NCBI RefSeq assembly: GCF_030052815.1
Contig: NC_079496.1
Location: 35,241,593-35,305,592 of the forward strand
Length of the DNA: 64,000 nucleotides
DNA from: Hevea brasiliensis
Lineage: Eukaryota > Streptophyta > Magnoliopsida > Malpighiales > Euphorbiaceae
Direction of reading: 5' to 3'
Shown here: piece by piece, positions 44,672 through 56,480 of the stretch
Layout of the letters: every line of letters starts with the position of its first letter
How positions within the stretch are numbered: the first letter of the stretch is position 1
Made by a program: the position numbers and the translations under genes
The notes under the pieces: model-generated
Told to the model about the DNA's origin: nothing
The model's database searches: none
What the model saw: only the letters and a program-made list of their open reading frames with translations

Positions 44672-45095
44672 TAGCCTTCTTATTTGTGACCTTGTTAAGT
44701 ACACTCATCTGGGTTGAACTGTATGTCTGGTTAGGCTTGCTTTGTTTGAAGCAATGTTGATTTTCTGTAGGAAGTAAAAAGTTTTTAATGAATTTCGAAT
44801 TTTGTAAAAAATTAAAGGTCCTGGTTTGGACAAAGGATACAGTGGCATCTGAGAGCCAAAAATGAAAATCTGCAGAAGAATAATTGCATCAATTTTATTA
44901 TGGCAACGTTCGATAGTCTGACGGTGAATGACTGGATTGAATGAGCATCTATGATACTTGTCCATATGGCCCATTAAATTTTTCGCATAACCCCAGCAAG
45001 GGGGTTCCTACGAGAGTCATACTATTCATTCACAATTTTGCTAGACAATGGCCTAAAGTTGTTCCATTAATTGAATAATTCATACATGGCATTCT
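44672..45095 (-). other. Spacer between ORF1 and gag
   Basis: About 420 bp without a supported gene. An 89-codon minus-strand frame (44705-44974) shows no recognisable motif. The T/C-rich 'tattttttcctacag'-like stretch near 44760 (minus strand, AGAAAATC region) is not a clear splice site. Confidence 0.45.
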
Positions 45096-47002
45096 TTACA
45101 TTGGCCTAGGCTCAGGAAGACTCTTTATAATATGATGACATTTCCTGAGATATACATATAGCCTTTCTTCTTGTCTGGCGGGGTTGAATACCCTCAGGGC
45201 ATACTCGGATTCAGGTAAGAGTTCTTGTTTCCCCTGTGCTATCATTCTCTCCAGCTGATCAACATTTTCTTTTAGCTCTTGATAGAGGGTGGCTTGTCTC
45301 TCTTTTTCCTTCCTTTCTTTAGCGCATTCTCTCAGGATATCATTAATAAGTTGTGCTTGCTCCTTCAGTTCAAGCTTCTTCTTTTTGCTTTTTTGTTTAT
45401 ACTCCTCCATGAGTATCTCATGGTATTTCATTTTCTCTTGAAGCTTGCCATTATGTATTTCTGCTTTTTTCATTGTAGCTTGGAGAGAGCTATTTTCCTC
45501 TTCCCACATCATTTCTTGTTCCTCAAACTCCGTCTTTTCGGCCCTTGCTCCTTCCCTTAACCCTTTTACTTTTCTTTTGAGGATTTGCTGTTGGTCCTCC
45601 AACTGTCTTATTCATTCTTGTAATTGCCGATTTTCGGTATCCGCCTTTTGTAAAGAGTCGGCCAAATGAGCACTAGCTTCTTCTGAAAGGATGTTTCAAC
45701 GAGGGTCGCTACCTTCGAATTTGGCTGGATTTGCAGTTAGGTGTCCTTGATCCCTGCCAGCCCTCCATTTAAGATAATCGCCCGTGACACTCGGACCTTT
45801 AGGCGACCTTTCCCTCATAGTGATATTTTCCCAGGATTTGCGAGCTACTTTCAACTCTTCTTCACTATCGAGCTCATGATAGAAATGACCTTGGTGGTAT
45901 TCTTCAATACTGATTGCGGATTGGGTTGAGCCGAACTGCCTCATTACTAATGCTGGCATGTAACTTGTGTGTCTGGTCACTCCAATTAGGGACATTGAAC
46001 GATTACCCCCTGTGCTGAACAAAATGGGTTGACCCGACGTCCACAATTTCTTCCAACAGTAGTTATGGCTATTGAAGCTCAAAATCCACTCTTGCCACTG
46101 CAGCTCGTCCTTTGGGCTGATTACTAATCTGATCATCTTTTCAATAAGAGGCTGGTCAAGATACCAAGTTAACCCCTTTGTTTCTATAGGACACATGTGA
46201 CTGATGATCCAGAGGTGCAACAATTGAGAACAACACTTGATGGACCCCTTGCCTTGTTGATGATAGTAAGTAAGAGTCAATAAAGTCTCTGCAAGAATTG
46301 CTGGTATCGGGTTGACTTTCTATTTCTCTACTGCCCAGAATATCTGCCGGTTATAATTCTTGGAGACCCAGGGAATAAGATCAAGCCATAGATCCCCAAA
46401 GTAAGTGCCAATGAAGCTTGCTCCCATTGTTCATCCTGGATGTATTGATCTAACCACTTCCTGAGGTAAGTCCAACACCATCCATGCGCGTTTCCTTTGA
46501 CAGTTTCTCTTGCCTTCGCTTTTTCAGGGGGAATTCCCAACATATGTGCGAACCGTTTCCAGGTCTGCCTATGCTCAAGGTGTAAGTAGATCCGATTCTG
46601 CACTGCATAAGGAATTCCTAGCAATGCCTGATATTCTTCCATAGTGGGGGTAGTATCGATATCATTGAAGGAGAACACTCCATACTTGGGGTTCCAAATC
46701 GACAGCATGGCCTTTAATGCCGAAATTTGGACTTTGACTCGTATCAAGGTCGCAATCCTTCCGTATTTTTCCTTAAACTTCACCTTGATGTGATTAAGAA
46801 GCGATCTCCAACTACTAGATAGACCCTCAAGATCGGTCATTCTGACCTCAACCTTACTTAGGTCCAATGGAGGTAACGGGCTAGTATCTGCCTTGGTGGC
46901 ATCACTTTGCGGGGGTACTGAACTATGAGGCGGTCTGGACCACGGTTTAGCATTTTGTTCTTGTCTAGGAACTTTTTCTGTCGACTGACTCGAGGATGCC
47001 AT
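45096..47002 (-). pseudogene. Extra 5' ORF1 of the Tat-like element (plant-mobile-type domain plus coiled coil)
   Basis: From ATG 47002 (MASSSQSTEKVPRQEQN). A Pro-rich N-terminus is followed by a globular region: LLNHIKVKFKEKYGRIATLI, FNDIDTTPTMEEYQALLGIP and LALTLGIYGLILFP. It resembles the domain of unknown function found in many Tat-associated ORF1 proteins (DUF7745 in recent Pfam, from memory). It continues after a frameshift near 46340, with YHQQGKGSIKCCSQLLHLWI and WLDQPLIEKMI-like text, to about 45696. After two stops there is a strong coiled coil (45602-45096: LKRKVKGLREGARAEKTEFE, KMKYHEILMEEYKQKSKKKK). The position upstream of gag matches Ogre ORF1, whose function is unknown. Confidence 0.78.
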
Positions 47003-47850
47003 GTTAAAAATGATGCTTATTCTTTTACAGACCTTAATTCTGTAGGGCCAAAGTAGAAAACTTATTAGCAGGGTAAATTCGGGTAATTTTGAATTATATT
47101 GTTGGCAGGGTAACACCCACACATTTGTCAAAGTAGGAAAATGTGTAGATCCTCCTAATAGTATGATCCAAGATTACCCTCAAAATAAAAATATAAGAAA
47201 ACACAAATAGTATAGGGTAAGAGCAAGTATGTCCCTTTCGTCCTATAACCGGGAAAACCCTAGTACTGGGTAGGTGCTACCTAATTGGCTAGTTCTATCT
47301 TATGAGGTAGTTTGCTACGGCTTCCAGCTATTGTGATGGTTTAGCTCAAGGTCTAAATTTCTAAAAGCCACAGGTTCCCAAATTGCCCCCACTGTAAACA
47401 GTAGAGCCCCATTCTATCAACATGATACTAACGGGAGAGTTCCACGGGTATCACAGTAAATAGAACGAGTTTCAATCTGAGCAGAAGCCTTCACGGATAC
47501 TAATGGGATAAAACCCACGGGTACCGCTACATGACTCCCTCCTATTTTCCTAAAAGGGTAAGAAAGCCCGGGTATAGGGCTGGAGTGTGTGAGGACATTG
47601 TGTGAGTGTTCAGTGTGTGAAGGGACACCTTTACCTCTTCCCAGTATGGGGGAGTTTTTTTCTTTCCCTTTTTTTTAGACGAAGAGTGCTGTAGGGAATA
47701 AGATAATCGAGATAAGCAAAATGCTTAGTAAAAATAACAATAATCAATAGATTGAGATTTTCCAATATTGTAAATTAAACCCACCTAACTACAGTTTGAG
47801 CATAAAATTAAATCTGCTTTTGGACCTCTAATCCGGGGTTAAGGTGAAAT
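47003..47850 (-). other. Leader between PBS and ORF1
   Basis: Non-coding, about 850 bp. It contains two related 'cacgggta(t/c)c..' blocks (about 47442 and 47516), a poly-T run near 47660 and, on the minus strand, purine-rich stretches. In the genomic transcript this would be the untranslated leader of the element. Confidence 0.5.
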
Positions 47851-47873
47851 GGAGTCCCCAGCGGAGTCGCCAA
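47851..47873 (-). other. Primer binding site of the Tat-like element
   Basis: On the minus strand, TTGGCGACTCCGCTGGGG followed by ACTCC lies two bases inside the right LTR. This form of PBS is common in Tat/Ogre elements (reported there as tRNA-Arg, from memory). It places the 5' LTR on the right and fixes the element's orientation. Confidence 0.82.
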
Positions 47874-48364
47874 GCCATCGCAAGGTATTTGGCGGTCGCC
47901 TGGACGAACACTAACCGAAGTGGAAAAGAGTGAGGAGTCGCCACTTTAATTTTGAGGAAAATTAAAGAAAACCATTTGTGAAAATAAATTAAAATAAAAC
48001 CACTTCAAAAACAGAGATTCTAGGTTCGGGGTCCGTAAACGGGTGGGGAAGGTGTTAGGCACCCCACCTCGTCCCTCAATGAGGGTGAGCAGATTTAACC
48101 TTACGCTCTTTATAAATTAAAATCGATAGTTAGGGGGGTTAGAATGAAGATGTTAATCCCTTTGATAAAAGGGAATATTTGGTTTTTCACTAATTCGGAT
48201 TACCTAGATACATAAATAAATGAGACGACCCTTAGTGAGTTGGTGTTGCGTATCAGTTTTATTTAGGGGGTTACTTTGCGTATTGTGCTATCTTAGTTTG
48301 GATTTGAGAAAATCCGGGTAAAAGCTTTTCCAATCTCTGGGCATACTCTATTTAAAGTTTGAAT

Positions 48365-48856
48365 GAAGGGTCTCGGATAAGAACTCTCCTCCGATCTCCA
48401 CATATTTATTAAAATTTTGATTGAGAATCGGATAAGAACTCTCCTCCGATCTCTTTAAATGATTATTAAAAGTTTTGATTGAAGATCGGACAAGAACTCT
48501 CCTCCGATCTTTTTAAATATTTATTAAAACTTTTAATTGTGAATCGGATAAGAACTCTCCTCCAATCTCTTTAAATGATTATTAAAAATTTTGATTGAAA
48601 ATCGGATAAGAACTCTCCTCTGATCTTTTTTAAATATTTATTAAAACTTTTAATTGAGAATCAAATAAGAACTCTCCTCCGATCTCTTTAATATTTATTA
48701 AAATTTTGGTTGAGAATCAGATAAGAACTCTCCTCCGATCTCTTTAATATTTATTAAAATTTAGAGTTTTGATAAAGGATCTCGGATAAGAACTCTCCTC
48801 CGATCTCCTATTTGGTTTGGATGAGGATCAGATAAGAACTCTCCCCTGACCTCTTG
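48365..48856. repeat. Nine-copy hairpin repeat in LTR leader (right copy)
   Basis: Counterpart of 30030-30511 with the same number and spacing of units. Point differences fall both in arms (for example 'atcaaataag' near 48660) and in loops. Confidence 0.85.
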
Positions 48857-49829
48857 AAATTTAATTACGATCGTATCGCGCAAGGACCTTAGGCTAAGGG
48901 TTATGGCATCCGAAGACACTGGGAACCTGGATTAGGCTTCTTTTAACTCATTGGTACCTTATGACTAGATAGGGGAAACCAGACTAAATTTTTACCAATC
49001 TCTTATGTGATCGCCTTACCAATACCTTTCGTAAAGCAATATTTGCTCTGAAATTCGATTTTACTCTGACTCCCCACCTTACCCAGTCATCTTCTTGAGC
49101 TAGTCTAGTGGCTCGTCTTTATAATTTTCTCTGATTTATTATCCGAACTTTTATTTAAAGAAACTCTTGTGTTAAGATACAGCTACCAACATTTTATCAA
49201 ACTACCTATACGCTACTTGTAACCAGAACACCTACATTAGGAGATAATAAAAGACCAAGAACAAATAAATAACATGAACTGATGTATCAAAAGATAAACT
49301 CAAGAGAATAACCACCTACGTGGGACCTTCTAACATAAAACAAACTTTAACGAAAATTTCGAGCATAAAAAAAAGAAAATAAAGACAAACACTGGATAGG
49401 GCAACGATTCAGATACTCACCTGTAGGAAGTTGAACCTATTGAACTAACTATGGAGTCACGAATGTTGCAGAGTTGCGTGCTAATAGTCTGGGGACTAAT
49501 GCTTGCCTTGAAATGAAGAATACCAAGTTAGAATGTAATCGAACCGGAATGACAATGAATGAGAATGAGCTCAGAAAATAAAAGTGGATATAAAAGTGAT
49601 GAAAACAAAACTGAAACTAAGAAAGGGTATCGCAGGGCAATGAACAAACTGAAAATCAAGAGTTCCAGTGTCCAACACTCCTTCAAAGAAAAATACTTTA
49701 GAAAACTGGTTTCTGAAGTTTTTCTAGCTTAAAAATAGCAGAGTAGTAAAACTGAATCAATTTTCAGAGCCTTTCCACTATAATCACCACCCTTTTTTTT
49801 TCGTCCCCCTTCAACAGTTTTCATGCAGG

Positions 49830-49837
49830 TATTTATA
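49830..49837 (-). promoter_or_regulatory. Retroelement TATA box in right LTR
   Basis: TATAAATA on the minus strand, same context as 31501-31508. Being in the 5' LTR, this is the copy that would drive gag-pol transcription. Confidence 0.65.
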
Positions 49838-50571
49838 GGGAACGGGTGCTCCCAATGAAGGGTCAGGATTTTCTTTGAGGGAGATGGAAGGTTAGGATTT
49901 TAAAGGACATGATCTGATGCTTGGAAATTAAGGAGAATCAAGATGAACGGCTGAGATCCTTTTCAGAATATTTGTCCTTTCTCCTTTCTAATCCAATGGT
50001 TCCAAAACTTTTTTGTCAAGGGAGATCCGAGGGCTGGGAATAAAAGGCCCCAGTCTTGTCGCCTTCTTTTTGATCCAAGGGCTCAGAACTCGTCCTTACA
50101 AGTTAGATTAACGGTGGAGATCGAGATGTACAGGACTGTCATGACATGTCCTGGCACCTGTCAGTAATGCAGGCGATTCTGCAGATGAGGCATGCAGTGG
50201 AGATTTGATCTCGTCTGCAATACTTTAACTACCTCGGCTCTGATTATGATGGCAGTTATTGAAAGTTGTCTCATCCTCTTCTTGCTTTTTGATCTCTCAT
50301 CCCTTCTGATCTTTCCATTATAGCCTTTTTTCGATCTCTCACATCGGGCCCCTCTCCCGATCTCTCCCATTTCAGCTCCTTCTCCTCCATCCGGGCTGAT
50401 CCGGTCAAAGCATTTATTACTTCAATTACGGAGGCACCCGCTTCGATTTTCACTAGTAATAAATGCTCAAACCCTTCCTATATATATGCCTTCGATCAGA
50501 AATTTCTCCCACATTCCATTTCTTCCTACTTCCATCCCTCTCTCCTGCTGTTCTAATTTTTCGGTAACATT

Positions 50572-50991
50572 ATGACCATGGAGACTGCTTTTGATCTTTT
50601 TTTGGCTATTTTCTCTGCTTTTCGACTGAAGATTTACGATCCCGGTGATCAGAAAATCACAATAACTGCCTTTGATGACAATGAGAGAACTGGACTAATT
50701 TACCGATCCAGATCGAGAATGTCGATCGTGTTGATCTCGAGTTGGGCGATCGATCTAATCGGCGAACCGATTTCGGGCGAGAAGATCGCTAATTTCCCTC
50801 TTATCATTGGTGACTGCCCTTCAAAGTTCATTTGGCTCCTCACCACATCAGGAGTCCCGACCGCGACTCAGTTCCGAGCGATAACATTGACGATGACCTC
50901 TCTTATCCTCATGAGAGTCATAGTTACCCCATCTGAGTTGTACATCTATCCGGTGTCGATGGCTGGTTTCCTGCTCAAACACATCTTTTGA
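50572..50991 (+). CDS. Antisense orphan ORF in LTR U3, 139 aa (right copy)
   Basis: Same length and frame as 32243-32662, with no stop or indel. It begins [20 protein letters not shown] and ends with the same 30-odd residues as the left copy. The upstream TATATATA (about 50480) and C/T-rich leader are retained. Differences from the left copy cluster in the first 4 and the middle ~55 codons; the last 37 codons are unchanged at the protein level. Not recognised as any known family. Confidence 0.5.
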   Translation: MTMETAFDLFLAIFSAFRLKIYDPGDQKITITAFDDNERTGLIYRSRSRMSIVLISSWAIDLIGEPISGEKIANFPLIIGDCPSKFIWLLTTSGVPTATQFRAITLTMTSLILMRVIVTPSELYIYPVSMAGFLLKHIF

Positions 50992-51049
50992 TTCAGCCAA
51001 GAGACTAGGCTTTGACATAGGTCTTTACTAGGTAGGATGTACCGCTGAT

Positions 51050-51180
51050 CTCTAGAGATCGCCCAAATGATGTAATCTGACCTTTAATATAACTCGATCT
51101 CTAGAGATCACCCAAATGATGTGATCTGAACTTTAATGTAATCCGATCTCTTGAGATCGCCCAAATGATGTAATTTGACC
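51050..51180. repeat. Triplicated GATCTCTAGAGATC palindrome (right copy)
   Basis: Counterpart of 32718-32830: palindromes near 51052, 51101 and 51150, each followed by the 'cccaaatgatgtaatctgacc' phrase or a variant. Confidence 0.78.
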
Positions 51181-51454
51181 TTTTGGAAATGAAATCTTAT
51201 TTTGACAATTATCATTTTATTATTATTGCATTGGTTATTTTCCGATATCTGATGTGTTTATCTGATCCGATTCCCAACTGAATAGCCCTTAGCCGATCTG
51301 TAATTCTAAACATCTACCTTAATCTGTCGGTCTTTAACCAGCCGATCTCTCCTTATTTAATTATGGAGTTTCCGAAATATTCTTGAGACGTGTCGTAAAA
51401 GTCGATTTAATCCCGTAACCGATGCGCTTAGTAATCGTGAGCATTAAATGCTCA

Positions 51455-51470
51455 GACTAGTATAAATAGG
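51455..51470 (+). promoter_or_regulatory. Antisense TATA box for the Transposase_28-like gene (right LTR)
   Basis: AGTATAAATAGGGATGAG, same spacing to the ATG at 51623 as in the left copy. Confidence 0.55.
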
Positions 51471-51622
51471 GATGAGTCAGCCAGTTGCGCTCTTATGTCA
51501 TTTTCAGCATCTCGCGAGTGATTCCAAAATTTTCTCGTTTTTTCAAGCTCTTCCGACACCGATCACACTCCGGTAAGGGTTTTGATCTTTCTTTTAGTTT
51601 AAATTTTCTATTTTCTTTGAAA

Positions 51623-52032
51623 ATGAGTGGCGTCGAGGGTCAGAGAGTGGCGAGCCCCCCTTCCGTTCACGTCTCATGGTCGTCAGATGAAGTTGAGGTG
51701 GTCAGACCAAGTGAGCGATCTGATCCTCCCATGACCTCCGTTTCAGCTCGTGGTCAAGCGGGACCCTCAAGACGAACGCATCCCTCAAGGGAGAAAACCT
51801 TCCTGTGGATGAGCTGCCGTCAATCCTTTAAGAAACTGATCTGCAAACGTTTAGCCAAGAATATAACCTTCGGCCCGATTCATACGAACTTATCAGGTGT
51901 CATGGTGACCTCCGAGCCGATCACTTCTTCGAAGAAAATGATATGATCATGGTATACGAAGAGCAATTAAAAGCCGGGCTGCGGTTTCCCCTTGATGAAT
52001 TTTTCAAGGAAGTTCTGAAATTCCACCAAGTA
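51623..52032 (+). pseudogene. Antisense Transposase_28-like gene, 5' part (right copy, split by insertion)
   Basis: Starts MSGVEGQRVASPPSVHVSWS. A one-base deletion near 51789 (CAAGGGAG where the left copy has CAAGGAGAG) shifts the frame, so the downstream open text YEEQLKAGLRFPLDEFFKEV is reached only in another frame. The position that is a stop at 33643 in the left copy is a Gln codon here. The chromovirus interrupts the gene inside the Transposase_28-like domain, after KFHQ. It continues at 62535. Confidence 0.75.
52028..52032 (+). repeat. Target site duplication AAGTA (left)
   Basis: AAGTA before LTR start TGTAACACCC. Repeated at 62535-62539. The empty site in the other LTR has one AAGTA (33707-33711). 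Confidence 0.97.
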
Positions 52033-52571
52033 TGTAACACCCTCCCTGTAATAACTCCGTATATTTTACTGTTCCGATGACCAGTGTTGGTCCGGACAGC
52101 TAGAACGATCGGAAAAATATTTAAACTAAAGTGAGGGATCATAATTAACTCAAATATTAATAAGAAAAATTTAGTAAAAATTTTAGAAATAAAATACAAC
52201 TAAGTCAAATGACCCGGTGCCCAAGCGATGGGTAACCCAATGGGAAGTTGCGGTTCTCGCAACTAGGAGCCCTAGACCCGAGAGAAATTTCATAAAATAA
52301 TTTTTGGGACTCCAGAGAAGGGTCATTGAGGTTCCTATGGCATTACAATGCCAAGAAAATATTTAGAAAAATTTTTCAATCGGTACAGACAATTTTGACC
52401 CGTTAAGCCAAACGGAGGGCATTTTGGTCATTTCGCCTTCAGAGACGATTTTTGGCTGACTTGTCCAGTTGAGTAAATAATTATTATGACATAAAATATG
52501 AATAAACATTACTAAAAATTAAATTGAAAATGAGTAGAGATGAAAAGAAAAGAAAAATAAAGAAAATTAGG

Positions 52572-52599
52572 GATAATGACATCACATGATGTCATTATC
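52572..52599. promoter_or_regulatory. 13-bp-arm palindrome in left LTR
   Basis: GATAATGACATCA-CA-TGATGTCATTATC: perfect 13-bp arms with a 2-bp centre. It is repeated exactly in the right LTR and present in shorter form in the solo LTRs. Confidence 0.7.
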
Positions 52600-53065
52600 T
52601 TACTCCCAACCAATCACAAGTTAACAAGCATTCTTAAAACACTTAAAAGAGTCAAAATAGACCAAAAAAATTCTGGTCTTCTTCTTCTCCTTCAGCCAGC
52701 CGAAACCCTTCTCCCCTCTCCCTCCATTGATTCTCAACCAAAGCTCCCTTTCTCTCTTTGTTTCACTACTAAACCCTAGACACCTTTCATTAAAACTTGT
52801 TCATACCTCTTGGGAAAGTGTTTGGCAGCCTAGAAAAGGAAAGAAAGTGAAGTTTAAGTTTGGAAAATTCTGCCCTACAAGAGGTTAGTGCTTATTTATG
52901 CATATATTTCTTTTATTCCATGTTAGGGACTTGAAATTAATATGAAATTGTGAAGTAAATGGACTAAAACTCATGTGTATGTATACCATGGAATTAATTG
53001 CCTAGTGAGGGTTATGACTTTGATGGTTTAGATGGGCTTAGAGTGGATTAGAGAGGGTGTTTAAA

Positions 53066-53067
<2 letters not shown>

Positions 53068-53106
<39 letters not shown>
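53068..53106. repeat. (TA)n microsatellite, left LTR
   Basis: About 18 TA units. The equivalent in the right LTR (60477-60498) has about 11, so it has changed length since insertion. Confidence 0.9.
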
Positions 53107-53109
<3 letters not shown>

Positions 53110-54608
53110 AATGAAAGTGTTAACTAAGGTGTGTGGTGTGAATCATAATGGGAAATTAGGGTTTTGGGAGTGAAATTTGGACTTGGCTTATGAAATGATG
53201 AGTGAACATTCTAATGGTCAATTAGTGACCATTTGAGGTAAGTTGACCATAATTTGAAGTGAACTAGAGTGTTACAAACCAAATTGGTAGGCTGCCTTAC
53301 AAACCAAATTACTGTCACTAATGGAACAGTAAAGTTAGGGTACAAAAACTGAAAATTCTGCTCCCTTAGTTCTAAGCTTAGAAATGGTATTGGTGATTAA
53401 TTCCAACAAGTTTTGAATGCAAAATGTGGTACATTGGGGGTGTTAAAACCAATGTACCTATTTTCTATCCAAAAGTCAACATTTTTGTTGACCAATGAAG
53501 TGAATAGTAACACAAAAACTTGAAATTCAAAAATTGAAGAATTCAAAAGTATCAAATGCCCTAGTATACCTAACAAGATTGGTTTGGATAGTTTGGCATG
53601 CCAATAGGGTTCAGCTAGCAGTACTGCACATGACATTATGTCATTTTGTGATTTCATGGCTTTTGACCATTCTGACATTGTATTGATATTTGGCCTTATG
53701 CCTATGGTCATTACAGCTTATTAGCTATTCTGTTGCACACCGGGAGATGCATACGTGACCGATGGTGTGATGGCCCGAGGTACTAGATACCCAGCGCCAG
53801 TATACCCGTTTATCCAGTCCAGTCGTCCAGTATAGGTTACTTGGGCAACTAAAAGAATGAAAGTGGATAAAGTTAACAAAATAAATGATTATAACAAGTA
53901 CAAAACCAGTAAAACATCGATACATTCAATACATTTATTTTCTGCTATTCCTTTTATTTTATTATTGCACCACTAAGCATTATTGCTTAGCGCGTTGCTT
54001 TTGCCACGCGTAGGTTCTGGAGATACTGATCAAGAGCCCAGTAGACCGCAGACTGGGTGAGACCATCTTGCAGTTCTGCATAGTGTCCGTGTCACCTCAC
54101 CTTCTACAGTGCATTGGTAGGACACTAGGTTTCATTTTGGTATTTTGTAACTAATTTTTATTTTATCATATGTAATTGAACTTATGTAATGTATTTTGAT
54201 GTTCATGTAAATAATGAGAATTGTATTTGTGAATGGAAAGGTGAATATCTATCTGTGACTTGGACATGATTATCACATGAGATGAATGATTGAGAAATGA
54301 AATTGAAAAATATGGAGATTGTGATATTTGAGTTGAGATTATTGAATATGATTATTGGAAGTGTTTTTCACAGGTTCCGAAGAACTGTTTCCTCCATTTT
54401 TAGCCGGTACTCTGCCGGATTTTCTTTAAAAATTTTCGGAATCTCAAATAAATTATAATGTCAATAAATGACTTAAATGAATTATATTTCACAAGTTATA
54501 TTCAAAACTATGATAAAAATTAATTAAGATAAAATAGAGTGTTCCGGTACGCCGTGTGACATATCTTACTCGGATATACTGTAGACGGGTAAGGGGTGTC
54601 ACATTTAG

Positions 54609-54620
54609 TGGTATCAGAGC
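54609..54620 (+). other. Chromovirus primer binding site
   Basis: TGGTATCAGAGC, the standard initiator-Met-tRNA primer site, five bases after the LTR end. Confidence 0.95.
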
Positions 54621-54730
54621 ACGGTTTAGGGGTTTTTGGGCCTAGATTGAGTCCATACCATGCATTGCATTTGTAAGAGTCGAGGTGACACTAATGCAGA
54701 TCTGTCTGTCTTTCTTATTTTGAATAGGAT

Positions 54731-55950
54731 ATGGACCCTACATCACAGAGGGCAGTTGAGGAGGAAGTGGAGAGTCATGCTCCACCTGCAGCAGCTGAGA
54801 CTGGGGGTATGGGAGAACCTGCTCCGCCAGCTCAAGAAGAGCCTGCTCAGCCTCCACAGGCCATGTTCCAGCAAATGGCCGAATTTTTCAAAAAAATGGC
54901 TGGGGTAATGCCACCACCACCACCACCTCCACAACCAAAATCACACCTGGAAAAATTGAGAAAGTTTGGAGCAGTGAACTTCTTTGGCAAGAGAGAAGAT
55001 GATTCTGTTGCAGCCGAAAATTGGTTGAACAGAACAGGCAGAGTTTTAAAACAACTCCACTACACTCCAGAGCAAAACTTAGAAGCTGCCATATCTCTGT
55101 TGCAAGATGATGCATATGAATGGTAGGATACTGTGTCTAGTGAAGTACAGTAAGAAATAGTAACTTGGGACTTCTTTCTCTCTGAATTTAAGAAGAAATA
55201 TGTGGGTAGTGTATACCTGGAAGAGAGAAGAAGAGAGTTCATTAACCTGAGGCAGAGGCAGCTGTCAGTGGCCGAGTATGAAAAGGAATTCGTCAGATTG
55301 AGCCGCTACGGAAGGGAGATAGTCCCTAATGAGGCTGAAAGGTGTAAGAGATTTGAAGAGGGACTAAATGACAACATAAAGATCATGATCACTGCCTTGG
55401 GAATTACCGACTTCACTAAGTTAGTGGAAGCTGTAATAAAGGTTGAAAAAGTAAGAATCAGTGAGCAGACTAGAAGGGAAAGACAGCAGAAGAGGGGCCC
55501 AGGTCAGTCTAGTTCATCTCCTGCATTTGGGAAGAAGTTCAAAGGTCCACCTGCACAGAGTTCAGGTCAGCCACAAGGTCAGGGTCAGTCTCAGGGGCCC
55601 AGGCCACAGTTTACCCCTAGGAGAGGTCAGTCCACACCATTAGTGGGCAGCTCTCCAGGGATGGGGTTCAGGGGACCAGCCCCAGCATCTTCTGCATGTC
55701 CACATTGCCTGAAGTGGCACAAGGGGGAGTGTTGGAGAGTGACTGGTGCCTGCTTAAGGTGTGGGTCAACAGAGCATCAGTTGAGGAACTGTCCACGCAG
55801 AACCACTACAGCTACTCCAACGCAAGCAGACAGACTTGCTCCTGCACCACAAAGGGGTAGAAAATCTGGCAAATCTGAGGCAGTGGGATCATCTCACAGG
55901 CCTGCATCTGAACCAGCAGAGAGGCCTGATAACAGACCACCTGCCAGAGC
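54731..55950 (+). pseudogene. Chromovirus gag
   Basis: Start MDPTSQRAVEEEVESHAPP. Pro/Ala-rich N-terminus, then the gag core: LRKFGAVNFFGKREDDSVAA, WLNRTGRVLKQLHYTPEQ and [21 protein letters not shown] Gln/Ser/Pro-rich linker and the zinc knuckle [14 protein letters not shown] (C-x2-C-x4-H-x4-C, about 55751-55792) follow, preceded by a second Cys/His cluster [12 protein letters not shown]. Stops: TAG at 55124-55126, where Trp is expected, and TAA at 55151-55153, where Gln is expected. After them the same frame continues. Confidence 0.92.
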
Positions 55951-56480
55951 TTATTCCATTAGAGCTCAGGAGGAGCAAGATGTCCCGGACGTCATCAGGG
56001 GTACGTTCTCCCTCTACAATACATCTGTGCATGCATTAGTGGATCCAGGATCCACTCATTCATACATCTGCATCAACCTACCCGTAGAAAGGGGGATACT
56101 AGTAGGGGAGAGTGACCAAGACATTCTGGTCACTAATCCATTGGGCCATAGTGTAGTGGTGAACAAAGTATACAAGGGTTGCCCGTTAAGGATTCAGGGG
56201 TATGAATTTTTGGTAGACCTGATTGAGTTGCCCTTCCACGAGTTTGATGTGATTTTGGGAATGGACTGGTTGTCACGTCATCAGGCAATAGTTGATTGCA
56301 AATTGAAGAGAATTTCTCTGAAAACATCAGAGGGTAATGAGATCACTGTTGTGGGTGAAAGGACAGATTTCCTGTCTAATGTCATCTCAACCACAGCTGC
56401 AAGAAGAATGATGAGAAAAGGCTGTGAAGCCTACCTAGCACATATGGTGGATACTAGGCAGGCTAAGCCAAACCTGAGTG
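55951..56480 (+). pseudogene. Chromovirus aspartic protease region
   Basis: [20 protein letters not shown] carries the catalytic Asp (codon 56042-56044) as D-P-G-S instead of the usual D-S/T-G. It is followed by [19 protein letters not shown], the hydrophobic-hydrophobic-G motif of the second half. It is open in the long frame 55202-56761 shared with gag. Confidence 0.9.

Larger units (their letters stand above)
47876..52032 (-). repeat. 5' LTR of the Tat-like element (right copy), segment before the nested insertion
   Basis: Colinear with 29537-33711 of the left LTR, starting at the shared TCGCAAGG. The expected terminal TG reads CA here, so the inner LTR end has changed. It contains the nine-unit hairpin array, the minus-strand TATA box, the 139-codon orphan ORF and the first exon part of the Transposase_28-like gene. 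It is interrupted at 52033 by the chromovirus. Confidence 0.92.
52033..54603 (+). repeat. Left LTR of the chromovirus, 2571 bp
   Basis: TGTAACACCC...GGGTGTCACA. Shorter than the right LTR because of a ~536-bp net deletion at 53298-53313 with a 14-nt filler, partly offset by a longer (TA)n tract (53068-53104). It contains a 67-codon frame at 52576-52779 that is identical in the right LTR but absent in the solo LTRs, so coding is unlikely. Confidence 0.95.

Noticed and set aside
52576..52779. 67-codon frame identical in both chromovirus LTRs
   Set aside because: Identity reflects recent LTR duplication. The frame is not open in the solo LTRs at 1-2969 and 11133-14259.
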